From contig CM040421.1 in assembly GCA_022702705.1 (NCBI GenBank), positions 56,155,740-56,219,739 on the forward strand: 64,000 bases of DNA, read 5' to 3'. Both the position numbers and the translations under genes were made by a program. The DNA comes from Papilionanthe hookeriana x Papilionanthe teres. Taxonomy: Eukaryota; Streptophyta; Magnoliopsida; Asparagales; Orchidaceae. Of the stretch, positions 11,561 to 22,591 are shown in pieces (the first letter of the stretch is position 1; each line of letters begins with the position of its first letter). A model generated the notes under the pieces. It worked only from the letters and a program-made list of their open reading frames with translations. It was not told the DNA's origin and made no database searches.

Positions 11561-12539
11561 TAGCTCAGAGAAGTGTGGCTTCAATCTGAGGGTTGTGTCA
11601 CCTTCGATTGGATCCAAGCAAGCTCCAGATGAAGTCCCTTGGCCTGGTGAATTGTCCAGGTATGATTTCGACCAAGCCCGATTTCAACCTTTGGAGTCTG
11701 GAACAGATGGGTGGCCTGGAGAGGGGGCTTTCACTGGGGAACTCCTTCTCTTGGTCTTGTGCAGGTGTGGGTGAGTTTAATTTGACTTTGGTGGAGGATT
11801 TGGGATTGTCTCGTTCGGCTCGAGAATTGAGCTCCAAAATTGAGCTCGATTAGTGGGGATTAGGGCAAGAGAACGGTGGGGATCAAATGCTCTAAGTGTG
11901 GGGGAGAGTCCGGAGTGATTTTGGCGAGTTTCCTTAAGGTTGGTTCGAGCACCTCTCATGGCCGAGAGGAGGTGGGGTTTAAATAGGAGAGGCTGGAGGG
12001 CCTCCGCGGGGAGTTAGGGACCGGGATCGACTGCTCCATGCAAGAGAAGAACGACCATGGTGGCCACTGGACTTGGGGCAGCTCCGCAAGGGGGAATTTC
12101 AATGTTGGCTCACATGTGAGCTTTCGGCCATGGTGTTTTCCGGTGGCCTGGTGGCTAGCCGGCCAGACACTGGTCACCATCTTGACTAGTGGGGTCAGGG
12201 GTTGGCAATGGTGCAGTCAATTGGATTTTGACATGTGTAAAGAGGCTGGATTGAAATGGAATAGGGAGAGGCTCATTTTGGCTTGGTTTGGTTCAACTCA
12301 TGCATTTGGGCTATGTTCACCATCCAAGGCTTGACCTTGGGCTGAGGGAGAATCATTTGGGTCAGCTGAATTGGGGTAGTGAAGTCCCCATCCATGGTGA
12401 GGTGGCTAAGCATGGTATAGTGTGTGACATGCTTAAGGTAAAAAGGTTTAAGGGAGGTTTAAGAAAGAACCCCCTCTTCTTGCCATAAATGGACTAATGA
12501 CAAGTCAAAGCCCCCATGGCTTCATGTGGCTTGAGAATG

Positions 12540-13810
12540 GCTTGTTCATGGCTTGCTATGGCTTAGGATAAAGCTTGGTCGATTTCATGGAAGTAGAATT
12601 TAGGAATTTTGGTATTTTGGTGGATAATTTTCATGAAGCTTGATTTGGAATGGTTTAATGATGATTTTGAAACTTAGGGGTGATTTTGATTAAATGGATG
12701 ATGTGGAGAAATGTCATGTGGGCTTTGGATTGAAAACTTGGGCTTTTGAAATGGTCTTGGGTGGGCTTTTAAAGTGGTTTAAGGAAGTGGGCCTTTAGGT
12801 TTGAAAATGGGCTTTTGAATGGAAAAATTTGCAATGTGCCATGCCAAATAAATGTTGAATTTTGTCTAAGGATGTGTCATGATTGATTTGAAACAAGTTT
12901 GGAGTGATTTGGGTTTGAATTGGGTTGGATTTGGGCTTCTTTGGTAAAGGGGTTAATGTAGGTTAAATTGGGCTAATTTGGGCCAATGTTGGGCTAGGAT
13001 TGAAATTGATGTAAAATTAATGTTGGGAAATATTTATGGGAGTGTTTCAAAGAGGTTTCAACTTTTGTTGGGGTTGGATTTTGGGGTTTGGGTCTATTTG
13101 GGTTAAGTTTGGGTTTAGGTCAAAATTGGGCTTTTTGGTTTTGGGTTGAATTTGAGTGGGGTTTGGGTCCAAATTTTGGGCAAATTATGTAGTTTTTTGT
13201 TTGTGGGGATTTTAGGGAAGGTTTAGAAAAGATTTGGGGTTAATTGGAGTTGAATTGGGTTAGTTTGGGCTAAGTTTGGGTCATGGGTCCAAATTGGGCT
13301 TTAAGGTCAAAAGTGAAATTGGATTCAAATGTCAATCAAATTGGGCTTGGATTTGGTCTAGATTGGTGTTGGGGATGTTGAATTGAAGTTTAGAATTGAA
13401 TTGGACCAGAATTTGGGTCAATTGGGTAGGTTTGGTTTGACATTGGGTTCACTTTGGGTTAAAATGGGTCAAATTGGGGATTTTGACAAAAGTGAAGTAA
13501 ATTGACAAAATTGTCCCATGATGTAGTTGAACAAAATTAAATTGAGAATATTTGGGATTTTCTGGAATTTTCTGGGAATTTTCTGAATTTTTGGATTTTT
13601 GGGTCAAGATGGGCATTTTGGTAATTTGGAGGGTATTGGGGGTATTTTTGGAATTTTGGATATTTTGGGTAAAAAATGGTCAACTTGAGTGGTGGGAGAA
13701 TGTTTAGGGCTGATTTTGAGGAATTTTTGGTGATTAGGATATTTTTGAAAAATTTGGGTAATTTCAAGGGTTTTGGGTAGGCTAAGCGGGTCTGGGGTCC
13801 CGGGGGTCAA
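12540..13810. repeat. G/T-rich degenerate array in element A
   Basis: About 1.3 kb in which the plus strand is dominated by GGGTTTGGG/TTTGGGTCAAATTGGG-type units with almost no C. It is an irregular tandem structure without a fixed period. Element B carries a related GGTCA/TTGACC array in the matching place (30880-31680). Confidence 0.75.
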
Positions 13811-13944
13811 AAATTGAAAATTTGGAAAATTGAAGATTGGGTAAATGTAAGTGGAATGAAATCATTTTGGTTGAGCCATGAAGCCATATCAAGCCCACAT
13901 GAGCCATGAAGGACTCATTTGAGGCATTCATCTATATTGTTCAC

Positions 13945-14150
13945 TAACCTTGTAGCCGAGGCTTAGGGGTTAAGGACCATCCATGTGAATCACGCTTCGT
14001 GAGTCGGGAGGTCGAGTTGGGTATGGGTGTGGTTTTAGGAGGTGTGTGAAAGTGTAGTGTATAAGTGTAGTGTGTGTGTAAGTCGGCCTCACTGGAGCCA
14101 AGTGCCGGGGCGATCCTAAGGCCGAAGAGTCCTATAGGAACTCATCCTTT
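13945..14150 (+). mobile_element. Candidate tRNA-derived SINE-like segment
   Basis: Reads TAGCCGAGGCTTAGGGGTTAAGG, resembling a tRNA A-box, then about 35 bp later GGGAGGTCGAGTTGGG, resembling a B-box. A GT-rich body follows, then GGCCTCACTGGAGCCAAGTG. No clear 3' tail or target duplication is visible. It lies inside element A and may simply be element sequence. Confidence 0.3.
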
Positions 14151-14774
14151 AAACTTCCACATTTGATTTCAACTCTCTAGGTGATTAGGGGTCTACAATC
14201 GAGTTTGTGGAGTTTGCGAGAGAGTTAAGAAGTGGTTTGAATTTCAAGTGGTGGGTCCCGATTTAATCCTCAGGATAGTCGAAGGAAAAGCTCAAGGCTG
14301 AGATCCCAAATCTTAAAAAAGGAAGAGAAGAGCTCATCAAAAATGAGGTCAACAGTATGTATGTATGTATTTATGTATTTATAATATTTGCTTATTTTAG
14401 CTTTAACTTTTGTTCTTCTTAGTTAACCTTTCCATAAGAATTTAAGATACAGGTCAGATTCACACAGTTCCTACTCAATACCATACAACTCTACAGCCAA
14501 TAGTTCTATTACTATATATTATCTTCTATATCCAGAATTTTTATTATTTTTAATATATTTGTTTTACAATGACGGTGACATGGAGCTTTTGGACTTACGG
14601 TGCGGTGCGGGATCTATTTTAATTATTTTAAATAACATCAGACATATGATGGTTTTTTTTTTCAAAAAGTTGAAATAAGTCAACACAGATAAAAAGATGG
14701 CAGAAGGTGTTTAACATGGACAAAATTATGGAAAAGAAAAAATCCATCAGGTTTTTTCCAATTAAAATAATCTA

Positions 14775-14779
<5 letters not shown>

Positions 14780-14831
<52 letters not shown>
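14780..14831. repeat. (TA)n microsatellite
   Basis: About 50 bp uninterrupted AT run in AT-rich DNA between element A and the MITE. Confidence 0.95.
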
Positions 14832-14834
<3 letters not shown>

Positions 14835-14973
14835 TTATTCACCCTTGTCTTGAATTTAAGAAGATAAAATTATAAAGTTGAAATCACAAATATACAATAT
14901 TATTATAGTTATGATAGTCATAATTGAACTATAAAAAATATAGTTCTTAGTTATAATAGTAATAGTTTACCAC

Positions 14974-15662
14974 TAGGGGTGTAAACGAACCGAACGCGAA
15001 CAAACATAGCTAGTGTTCGTGTTCGAAATGTTCGAACACATTACTGTTCGTGTTTTGTTCATTTGTTTATCGAACGAACACGAACTTCCTGGCGAACCGA
15101 ACACGAACTGTTCGCGAACAACGAGCTTTTTTGGCCACTAGCTTTGATAGGATAATTCCTCAAAATGAAGCAAATTGATCAGGTATTCCGTACACATCAG
15201 GTAACCCATACTTCCTCAAAATAAAGCAAACCAAATAAGGCGTTTAGGGTTTTGATTATGGTTTTATTTTAATATGTAGTATACTAAATTAATTGTAATA
15301 TTATAATATTTATATTAATATAATTAGTACTATATTATTATTATTATTATTATTAATTTATCATATATTATAATTTATAGAAGTTTAATTATTTAAAATA
15401 TGATAAATTTTTATAATATATAATTATTTTTAAAATATCATAAATTTTTTATATATAATTATTTTAAATTATTTTATATTTCGAACAATAACGAACCAGA
15501 CACGAACGAACACATCACTGTTCGTGTTTGGTTCGTTTAACAAACCGAACGAAAAAAATTGTTCATGTTTGTTTCATTTGCTTATCGAACGAATCGAACA
15601 TGAACATTTTGGCGAACCAAACATGAATTGTTCGTGAACAACGAGCTTTTTTGACAGCCCTA
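14974..15662. mobile_element. hAT-type MITE with 8-bp target duplication
   Basis: 689-bp element. The terminal inverted repeats are TAGGGGTGTAAA on the left and, read inward from the right, TAGGGCTGTCAA (10 of 12 match). Perfect 8-bp flanking copies of TTTACCAC lie at 14966-14973 and 15663-15670. The 8-bp duplication and TAGGG-type ends are characteristic of hAT transposons. It encodes no transposase, so it is non-autonomous. The two ends are GTTCG/CGAAC-rich arms of about 150 bp that are direct repeats of each other (both end AACAACGAGCTTTTTT). They flank an AT-rich centre with a (TTA)n run. Confidence 0.9.
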
Positions 15663-15670
15663 TTTACCAC

Positions 15671-16060
15671 AATGGCTCTGGTAAAAGTAATTGATCACAA
15701 AGACTGTAATAGTAGTAGTTGGTCATAGAATCATAGTTTAAAACTTTAACTGCAGTAGTTGGCCACAAATACTGTAATCGGTTGCTACAAAAGTAGTAGT
15801 TTGTTGTAATTATTATAGTTGGTGGCTACAGTAATGGTAGTTAGCCACAGTGGCGGTAGTTGAAAATTGTAACAATAGTAATTGACCACAAAAGTCTTAT
15901 TTAGGTCTCAATGTTTGCAAGTAGTGGTCATTGATGACCGGTGGTCGGCAGCGCTAAGTGGTGACAACGGGCAGTGGTTGACGATGGTTTAAGGGCGGTG
16001 ATCTACAATGCTTGACAGTTACAGAGGCCGATGGTTGCTCTTCGTATCTTATTCATAACA
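15671..16060. repeat. Decayed GTAGTAGTTGGCCACA-type repeats
   Basis: Irregular repeats of AGTAGTTGGYCACAA-like units at roughly 35-45 bp intervals, then GGTGGTCGGCAG-like sequence to about 16030. Non-coding. Confidence 0.5.
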
Positions 16061-17246
16061 GGCTCTCGCATTTCACTTCTCTTTTTATTTTTCACCTCTC
16101 ACTACAAATGAAGAAAGTCAAACTATTCATAGTTATTTAGGGAGTAGCATTTTAGTCTTTTGGTGCATAGCCTTTCTAAATACCTCATCGAACGGCCTAT
16201 ATGCTGATCCCCCTCAATCACAAATAGTTTTTTTTTTTAGAATTTGGGTTTCTCAATGACCTCGACTTGAGTGATCATATACTCGTTGTATTTCTCTTAT
16301 CGAGGCGCTTGATTTGACTAGAAGTTCATTTGCCCATTCAATTATGACCCAAAACATCTAATTATGCTTCAACGTCTTGATTCAGGCAAGATTGGGCATA
16401 GATTGAACCAATTTTATAGACGCTAGGTTTGTCTTATTTAGATGCTCAACGTTTTTATAAATATAATGATATTGGAGCATAGATGATAACGATTTTGTAT
16501 TTAGAATGTTTCCTTTTCAAAATTCATAATGATTTATGCTTGATAACAAATTTTTGATGACACATCAACTATTCATTATAATTTATATCATGTGAATCAT
16601 TGATATATGGAACATATTTTATTTATTTTTATATTAATTTAACCCAAACTTATTTAAAATATAAAAATGAATAGATGATATATGAAAATACTTTTAAAAA
16701 TAGATGTTTTCTTAGCTTAATGAAGATTTTGGAATCACGCATCTCACTAATTTAATGATATAAAGTACAAATTATAATGACATTGCATTATCATTAATAA
16801 AATATTATTTAGTAGTTCTTTCTATGTAAATAACGTTTTAATTGATTAAGGCATGGTATCTTATTTTCCTTCATATAAATAATTATTTCAACGCAAGTCT
16901 CTGCTCTAGACGTCTGGAATTCTTAAGGAGGAATTTTCAAAGTATACAATCAATGAGAAGCCTCTTATTTATTTATTTATGTTTAAATTAGAAGATTTTT
17001 ATTTGCCACAGGCCCACGTTAGAATTATAATGTGATGTAATGTGTGATGCAAAGCATTGGATGGATCACTAAACCTACCGGCGGTGATTTAAGGGAGGCC
17101 GACCAAATGGACGGTCAGCATTGATTCTGACCCTTTGCTTTAGATAATATTCCGCGAAGGCATATATCCGGATTCGGGTTCCATTATTGAAAGCAACAGG
17201 TAGCTCAGAGCTCTCCACCAGCATCCTGATATTTTATTTAAAATAT
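16061..17246. other. AT-rich non-coding DNA
   Basis: No protein similarity or element boundary recognised. Poly-T runs and AT-rich text continue to the LINE tail. Confidence 0.4.
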
Positions 17247-18688
17247 ACAACAACAACAACAAAGCCTTAATCCCACTAAGTGGGGTCGGCTACATGAATC
17301 CTTTTTCTCCATTGCGTCTTATTTAGTGTCAAATTTTCGTTTAATTCTAATAAATTAAGATCATTTTTTATGCAATAAGCCCAAGTTTTCCTAGGTCTGC
17401 CTCTGCCTTTCTTAACATAAGTTATATTTAAAACATCTACTCTCTTAATCGGATCATCAGGTGGTCGACGTTTAATGTGACCAAACCATCTAAGGCGACT
17501 CTCTCTAATTTTATCCTTCACTGGTGCAACTCCAACCCTATTATGGATATAATCATTTCGCATTTTGTCTCTAAGTGTAAAACCACTCATCCACCTAATC
17601 ATTCTCATCTCGGCAACACTTAACTTAACATTATGTTTCTCTTTTAAAGGCCAGCATTCAGCACCATAGAGCATTGAAGGTCTCACCACCATCTTATAAA
17701 ATTTTCCTTTCAGTCTAAGCGGTACTTTTCTATCACACAAAAGGCCGGACGCATTCCTCCACTTCAACAAACCAACCTGAATTCTACTATTAACATCCCC
17801 ATCTATATCACCATCGCTTTGAACAATGGACCCGAGATATCTAAAACGTTCACACCTTTTAATAATTTGATCACCCAAAGTTACACTTACGTCACTAGAC
17901 CTACTATTACTAAAATTACATTCCATGTATTCAATTTTAGTTCTACTCAAACGAAGACCTTTAGACTCCAATGTAGACCTCCATAGTTCAAGTTTTTCTT
18001 GGACCTTTTCTCTTGTCTTATCCACAAGGAGGATATCATCAGCAAAAAGCATACACCAAGGTACATCCTCTTGTAAATGGCCAGTAAGACCATCCATAAA
18101 TAAAGCAAAAAGATATGGGCTTAAAGCTGATCCTTGATGTAAACCAACAGAAATAGTAAAATACTTGGTCAATCCTCCTTCAGTTCGAACACCTGTAACA
18201 GCTCTAGCATACATATCTTTAATGACTTGAATATAAGTCATATCAACACCTTTCTTCTCAAGGACTCTCCAAAAACATCTCTAGGAACCTTATCGTAAGC
18301 TTTTTCTAAATCAATAAAAATCAAATGTAGATCCTCCTTATTATCTCTGTACTTCTCCATCAAACCTCTCAATAAATGTATAGCTTCCATGGTAGACCTG
18401 CCCGACATAAATCCAAATTGATTATGAGAAATCTTCGTAATACGTCTTAACCTATGTTCAATTACCCTCTCCCATAATTTTAAAGTATGACACATCAATT
18501 TAATTCCTCTATAATTTGCACACTCTTGTGCATCTCCTTTATTCTTAAAAATGGGGATCAAAATGCTCTTTCTCCACTCCTCAGGCATCTTTTTAGTTTT
18601 TAAAATAATATTAAAAAGTTTAGTAAGCCAGGAAACCCCCAAATCATCTAAACATTTCCACACTTCAATTGGGATATCATCAGGTCCG
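17247..18688 (-). mobile_element. 5'-truncated RTE-clade LINE
   Basis: A minus-strand non-LTR retrotransposon fragment. Its 3' end is the plant RTE ending: on the plus strand a CAACAACAACAACAA tail followed by AGCCTTAATCCCACTAAGTG. The 5' side stops in mid-domain at about 18688, beside A-rich DNA. No target duplication was identified. Confidence 0.9.
17276..18688 (-). pseudogene. RTE reverse transcriptase, C-terminal half, frameshifted
   Basis: Reading leftward, the frame opens in RT with GPDDIPIEVWKCL, then IPIFKNKGDAQECANYRGI (finger/palm), HNQFGFMSGRSTMEAI and DLEKAYDKVPRDV. It loses frame by one base near 18272. The second segment (18241 to 17276) continues with the catalytic LFADDILLV, YLGSIVQSDGDID, the MIRWMSGFTLRDK thumb/linker and the WFGHIKRRP...VKKGRGRPRKTW C-terminus, ending ADPT and a stop. 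Endonuclease and the RT N-terminus are absent. In an intact element this enzyme performs target-primed reverse transcription in the nucleus. The FADD box is preserved, but the single frameshift and truncation make it inactive. Confidence 0.9.
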
Positions 18689-18819
18689 AAAAAAATAAAT
18701 AATAAAAATTTAGTGAAACGGTGAAATGCGTAATAGATATTTGGTATTGATCATAAATTCAAGAAAGGCGATTCTTGTTCAGTCAAGGGCGTGTTTGATG
18801 CGGCTTATTGTTTACGAAT

Positions 18820-19830
18820 GTCATTACAGCTCATCACAACAATCTTCACGACCAACTACGACCTATGTGGTCTACAACTCATGCAGCTTCCGACTTCAAT
18901 CCTCGTGACCCACAGATGTCATCACATCTCACCATTATGACTTACTTGACCAACTATGACTTACGTGATCCACAACTCGTGCTCGGGTCTTTGCGGCTCA
19001 TGGACGTCATCAAAACTCATCATTACGATCTATGTGACCAACTACGGTCTACCTAGTTCACAATTTATGTAGCTTGCGACTTCGGCCATTGCGGCCTACA
19101 AATGTCAGCACACCACTATAGCTTATGTGTCCAATTATGGCCTACATGGTCCACAGTTTGTATAGCTCCTAACTCTAGCCCACAGATCACCAGTATGACC
19201 CACGTGACAAATTATAGCCCAAATGGCTTACCTCTTGTGTAACTCTGAATTCCTGCCTCTGCGGCCTACGAATGTAATCATAGCTCACGACAATGTCCTA
19301 TATGGCTGAATATGGCCCACGTGTTAACACAATCATACAGCTCTTGACTCTGACCTTTGTGACCTAGAGATTCCATTATAACTAACCACATCAGTTTGTG
19401 TGACCAACTACGACCTACGTACTTCATAGCTTGCACAACTCCCGACTACATCTCTCGTGGCCTACGAATTTCATCACAACTCACCACTAAAACCATCATG
19501 ACCAACTGCAGTCTTCATGGCTCACATCTTGTGCAGCTCCCGACTCTGGTACCAGCAACCTACAAATATTTGCACAGCTCGCCACTATGACCTACGTTGC
19601 CAACTCTAGCTTACATGGTCTACAACTTATGCAGCTCCCGACTCCGGCCCATAAGTCCTACAAATATCATCATAGCTCACCGTCATGACCTATGTGACCA
19701 ATTACAACATACATGACTTACTTCTCGTGCAATTCCTAACTCCTGCCTCCGCGGTCTATGAACATCATCACATCTCACCACTACGACCCATGTCACAAAC
19801 TATTGCTTAGATGACTCATAGCTACTACAG
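18820..19830. repeat. Degenerate satellite-like array, about 90-100 bp period
   Basis: About eleven diverged units. Each contains ATCATCACAxCTCACCACTA, TGACCxACGTGACCAACTA, GCAGCTCCCGACTC and GCGGCCTACGAA-like phrases. Landmark TCATCACA/TCACC motifs fall near 18918, 19007, 19103, 19185, 19273, 19371, 19469, 19567, 19667 and 19766. Short open frames across it are not conserved between units, so coding is unlikely. Confidence 0.75.
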
Positions 19831-21216
19831 CTTGCTACTATGTCTTCTGTGGCCAACCGATGCTCTTGAAGCAACCATTTGTGACCCATGCAATTACCAT
19901 GGCTTGCATCTACGACCTATAAGTCAAGATGACACCACAACCACTATCTACAATATTCACAGCAGACTACTACCTTCTTAACAGCTGACTACAACCCTTG
20001 CTAACTATTATCATTAAGAACAACATTACTTACAACCAGACTACACCTATTTTTATTGAACTGCTATTGCACATTTACTCTGATCATCCTTGTAATTTCA
20101 TCTTTCTTAGTTCAGGAGAAGAGTAGACCTGTGTACTGACTATTCATAGTGGATTTTTCAGCTGGGCTAGGCCCCGTGATATTTTGTTTTCTTTTCAGGC
20201 TTTTCCACATTAATGTGTCTTCTCGTGCTTACTTTTCTTTAATTACCTTAATGTGTGATGGGTTTCCGTTCAATGCTAAAATGCTAATTTATTTCTCTGC
20301 TGCCGCGGGCTATCCTATATGCATCAATGTTATTGTGATTTTAATACTTCATGTTTGTACATGTATATATTTTGAGGATATAGAGATTTGCATGCTTGAT
20401 ATTTATTCCAGAAGTTTTTGGTAATATGATAGTTTTGATGTTTGATCTCTCTATTGGAGTACCTTTTTCATGAGCGTACTGGTTTGAAAAAAAAATATTA
20501 AAAAAATATAAAAATTACATACATGCCTCACAAGTGGTATGTTATAAAACACGTAACATCTATAGTTTGATATTTATGATGCATTGGTTTCATAAACCTA
20601 TGGATTTGATAGATATGTGATAAAATATGAATGTTTAGGGGGTAGATTTATTACATCAGAATCGTGCGGTCCAATTAAACAAACTGCAGTGATCGGTTCC
20701 TTTGTCCTAAGTTTAGCTGGCCATGATGTCGATTAGTTACATTATAATTGACCATCAGTTGTTGTTGCCTACGATTCTGTCACACAGATCCTAGGAGCTA
20801 TTCCTTATTGTAACATCATTTGGTAATGAATGTCAGGCTATCATGCAACTTGTAATAAGATATTTAATGTTTTTTGGTTTAGGGCTATGACGCAACAAAG
20901 TCACAGTAGGTGGAAAACCATTGAACTGGGAAGCATCTTCTCTCTTCTCTACCTCTAGAAAGCCATTTTAGTGAGATTTATCTTAAAGAGAATAATTAGA
21001 TAGTACAATATAACTCAACTAAAAATTAAATGAGATCAATTAAGGAATGATTAAAAAGTAAAGAAGGTGTCAAAACAAGAATCAACTAGGTTGGGGTGAC
21101 ACTCTGAAAACAAGACCATTGATGCACCAAATGAGTGGTGGTGAGAGAAGCTATAGGTAATTTCAGATAATTATTCTATATATTTTTTTCACACTTTGAT
21201 TGTATTATTCAGTAAG

Positions 21217-21218
<2 letters not shown>

Positions 21219-21294
<76 letters not shown>
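21219..21294. repeat. (TA)n microsatellite
   Basis: About 75 bp of uninterrupted AT repeats, one of the longest in the window. Confidence 0.97.
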
Positions 21295-21297
<3 letters not shown>

Positions 21298-21925
21298 CCC
21301 AAAAGAAAAGTCATTGATGTTAAAAGAAGATACAAGACTTTTGAGCTTTTGAGTGAGTGGGTGCAATGAACCCACTTACAAAGTATAATACACGCTCAAT
21401 AATAGTACTCAAAAAATATACAAGTATAACCAAAAAATATTAAAGGGAAAATCTTCAAGAAAACAGTTAATGCTCGGTGTCGTTATATGGGGAGATGGCT
21501 CCACGGTTAGATCGGAGGAGTGACTGTTGTTGGCTTATGAACCAACTAAATAACCCTGCTTGTGAGTCGATACAACTAAAAATTTAGTGATGTCACATGC
21601 TGTTAGTCCAATACAACTGCGAATGGAGGCCTCAATACTACCACAAAACTATAGGCAATGCCAAATACTAAATTTGTAGATACTATATTTCTATGACATA
21701 AATCTCGAACTAGAGGATAAACAATATAAAACGTTCAGTGGTGTTATTGCTACTAAACTTTATGCGTGAACTCCAAGTCAAGGGCCTCATAGCCTACATG
21801 GTCCTAGCAATTCTGACCAAAGAGAGAGCTCAAATAAACTCTTTGATGAATCGTTGCATGAGATAAATGATTGTACTAAAACCAGTGATTCTAGGCATAA
21901 GCAATTTGAGGGTGTAAGAGTTTTG

Positions 21926-21958
<33 letters not shown>

Positions 21959-21970
21959 GAAAAGAAAATA
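21926..21970. repeat. Poly-A followed by (AAAAG)n
   Basis: A run of A passing into eight or so AAAAG units. It could be a retroposon tail, but no body was recognised on either side. Confidence 0.9.
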
Positions 21971-22542
21971 AAAGTTGTGCTGCATTTCCAATAAATCAGA
22001 TTAAAGATTTAGTTACTACACACATAATAATAACATCTACTTCGAGTGCACCTCATGCACCATCATCCCTTCAGAGGTAATCCTTATGCTAGATCAAATC
22101 TTGAAAGCCTTCAAACACATTCCACCTTATTTGTACTCTATTAAGTACCTAAGGATGTTAATGAGAGGGAGATTTTTATGGTTATAGTTCCTGATTTATT
22201 TATTTTTTTTGAAATTTTTTTGATATATTTTTTTTCTATTTCCTTAACCACCATCAGATTTTCTAATTGATAGGAATAAATGAAAAAATAGTTAAGATTG
22301 CATTAATGGTAATGTTCTAAGTTGTACTTATTACTAATCTATAAGACGTTAGCATATTTGCATGAAGCGCATGCTTATTATATTTACTAACCTTTTTATA
22401 TTTAATATGTTCAAAGAATATGTGACTTTTGGTATCCTCTTCGCTAGGCATTAGGTTGATGTTAGTTCAAAATATTTATTTACATATGTTGAGACAAGTC
22501 TTTGGATTTTTCTTTTTTTTTTAAATGATAGTTGTATTGATG

Positions 22543-22590
<48 letters not shown>
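22543..22590. repeat. (ATT)n microsatellite
   Basis: Uninterrupted TTA trinucleotide repeat. Confidence 0.95.

Positions 22591-22591
<1 letters not shown>

Larger units (their letters stand above)
6887..14354 (-). mobile_element. Giant non-coding LTR-type element A (about 7.5 kb)
   Basis: On the minus strand it starts TGTTGACCTCA (14354 leftward) and ends GCCGACA at 6887, giving TG...CA termini. GTATG flanks both sides (6882-6886 and 14355-14359), although both flanks are GTAT-rich, so the duplication is only suggestive. No transposon protein is encoded. Element B shares the terminal TGTTGACCTCA, the AT-rich block ending in AAAGATATGAATTTTTGA (A near 11125, B near 28820), the following GC-rich patch with ATACGGTGAT, and a block near 7300 (B near 24450). 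It could be a very long solo LTR or a large non-autonomous derivative. The boundaries are inferred. Confidence 0.55.

Noticed and set aside
11228..12488. Cluster of short open frames in the GC-rich part of element A
   Set aside because: Not conserved in element B, low-complexity, and mirrored on the opposite strand.
13945..14020. Functional tRNA gene
   Set aside because: Box-like motifs are present, but no cloverleaf with a proper acceptor stem could be drawn; at most a SINE head.
18820..19830. CRISPR-like array
   Set aside because: Units are diverged throughout with no constant repeat and unique spacer pattern, and the genome is a plant.
20149..20424. 91-codon open frame near a possible LTR relic
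   Set aside because: No domain recognised. The LTR resemblance is limited to a short TTTTCCACxTTAA-like phrase without PBS, PPT or partner LTR.
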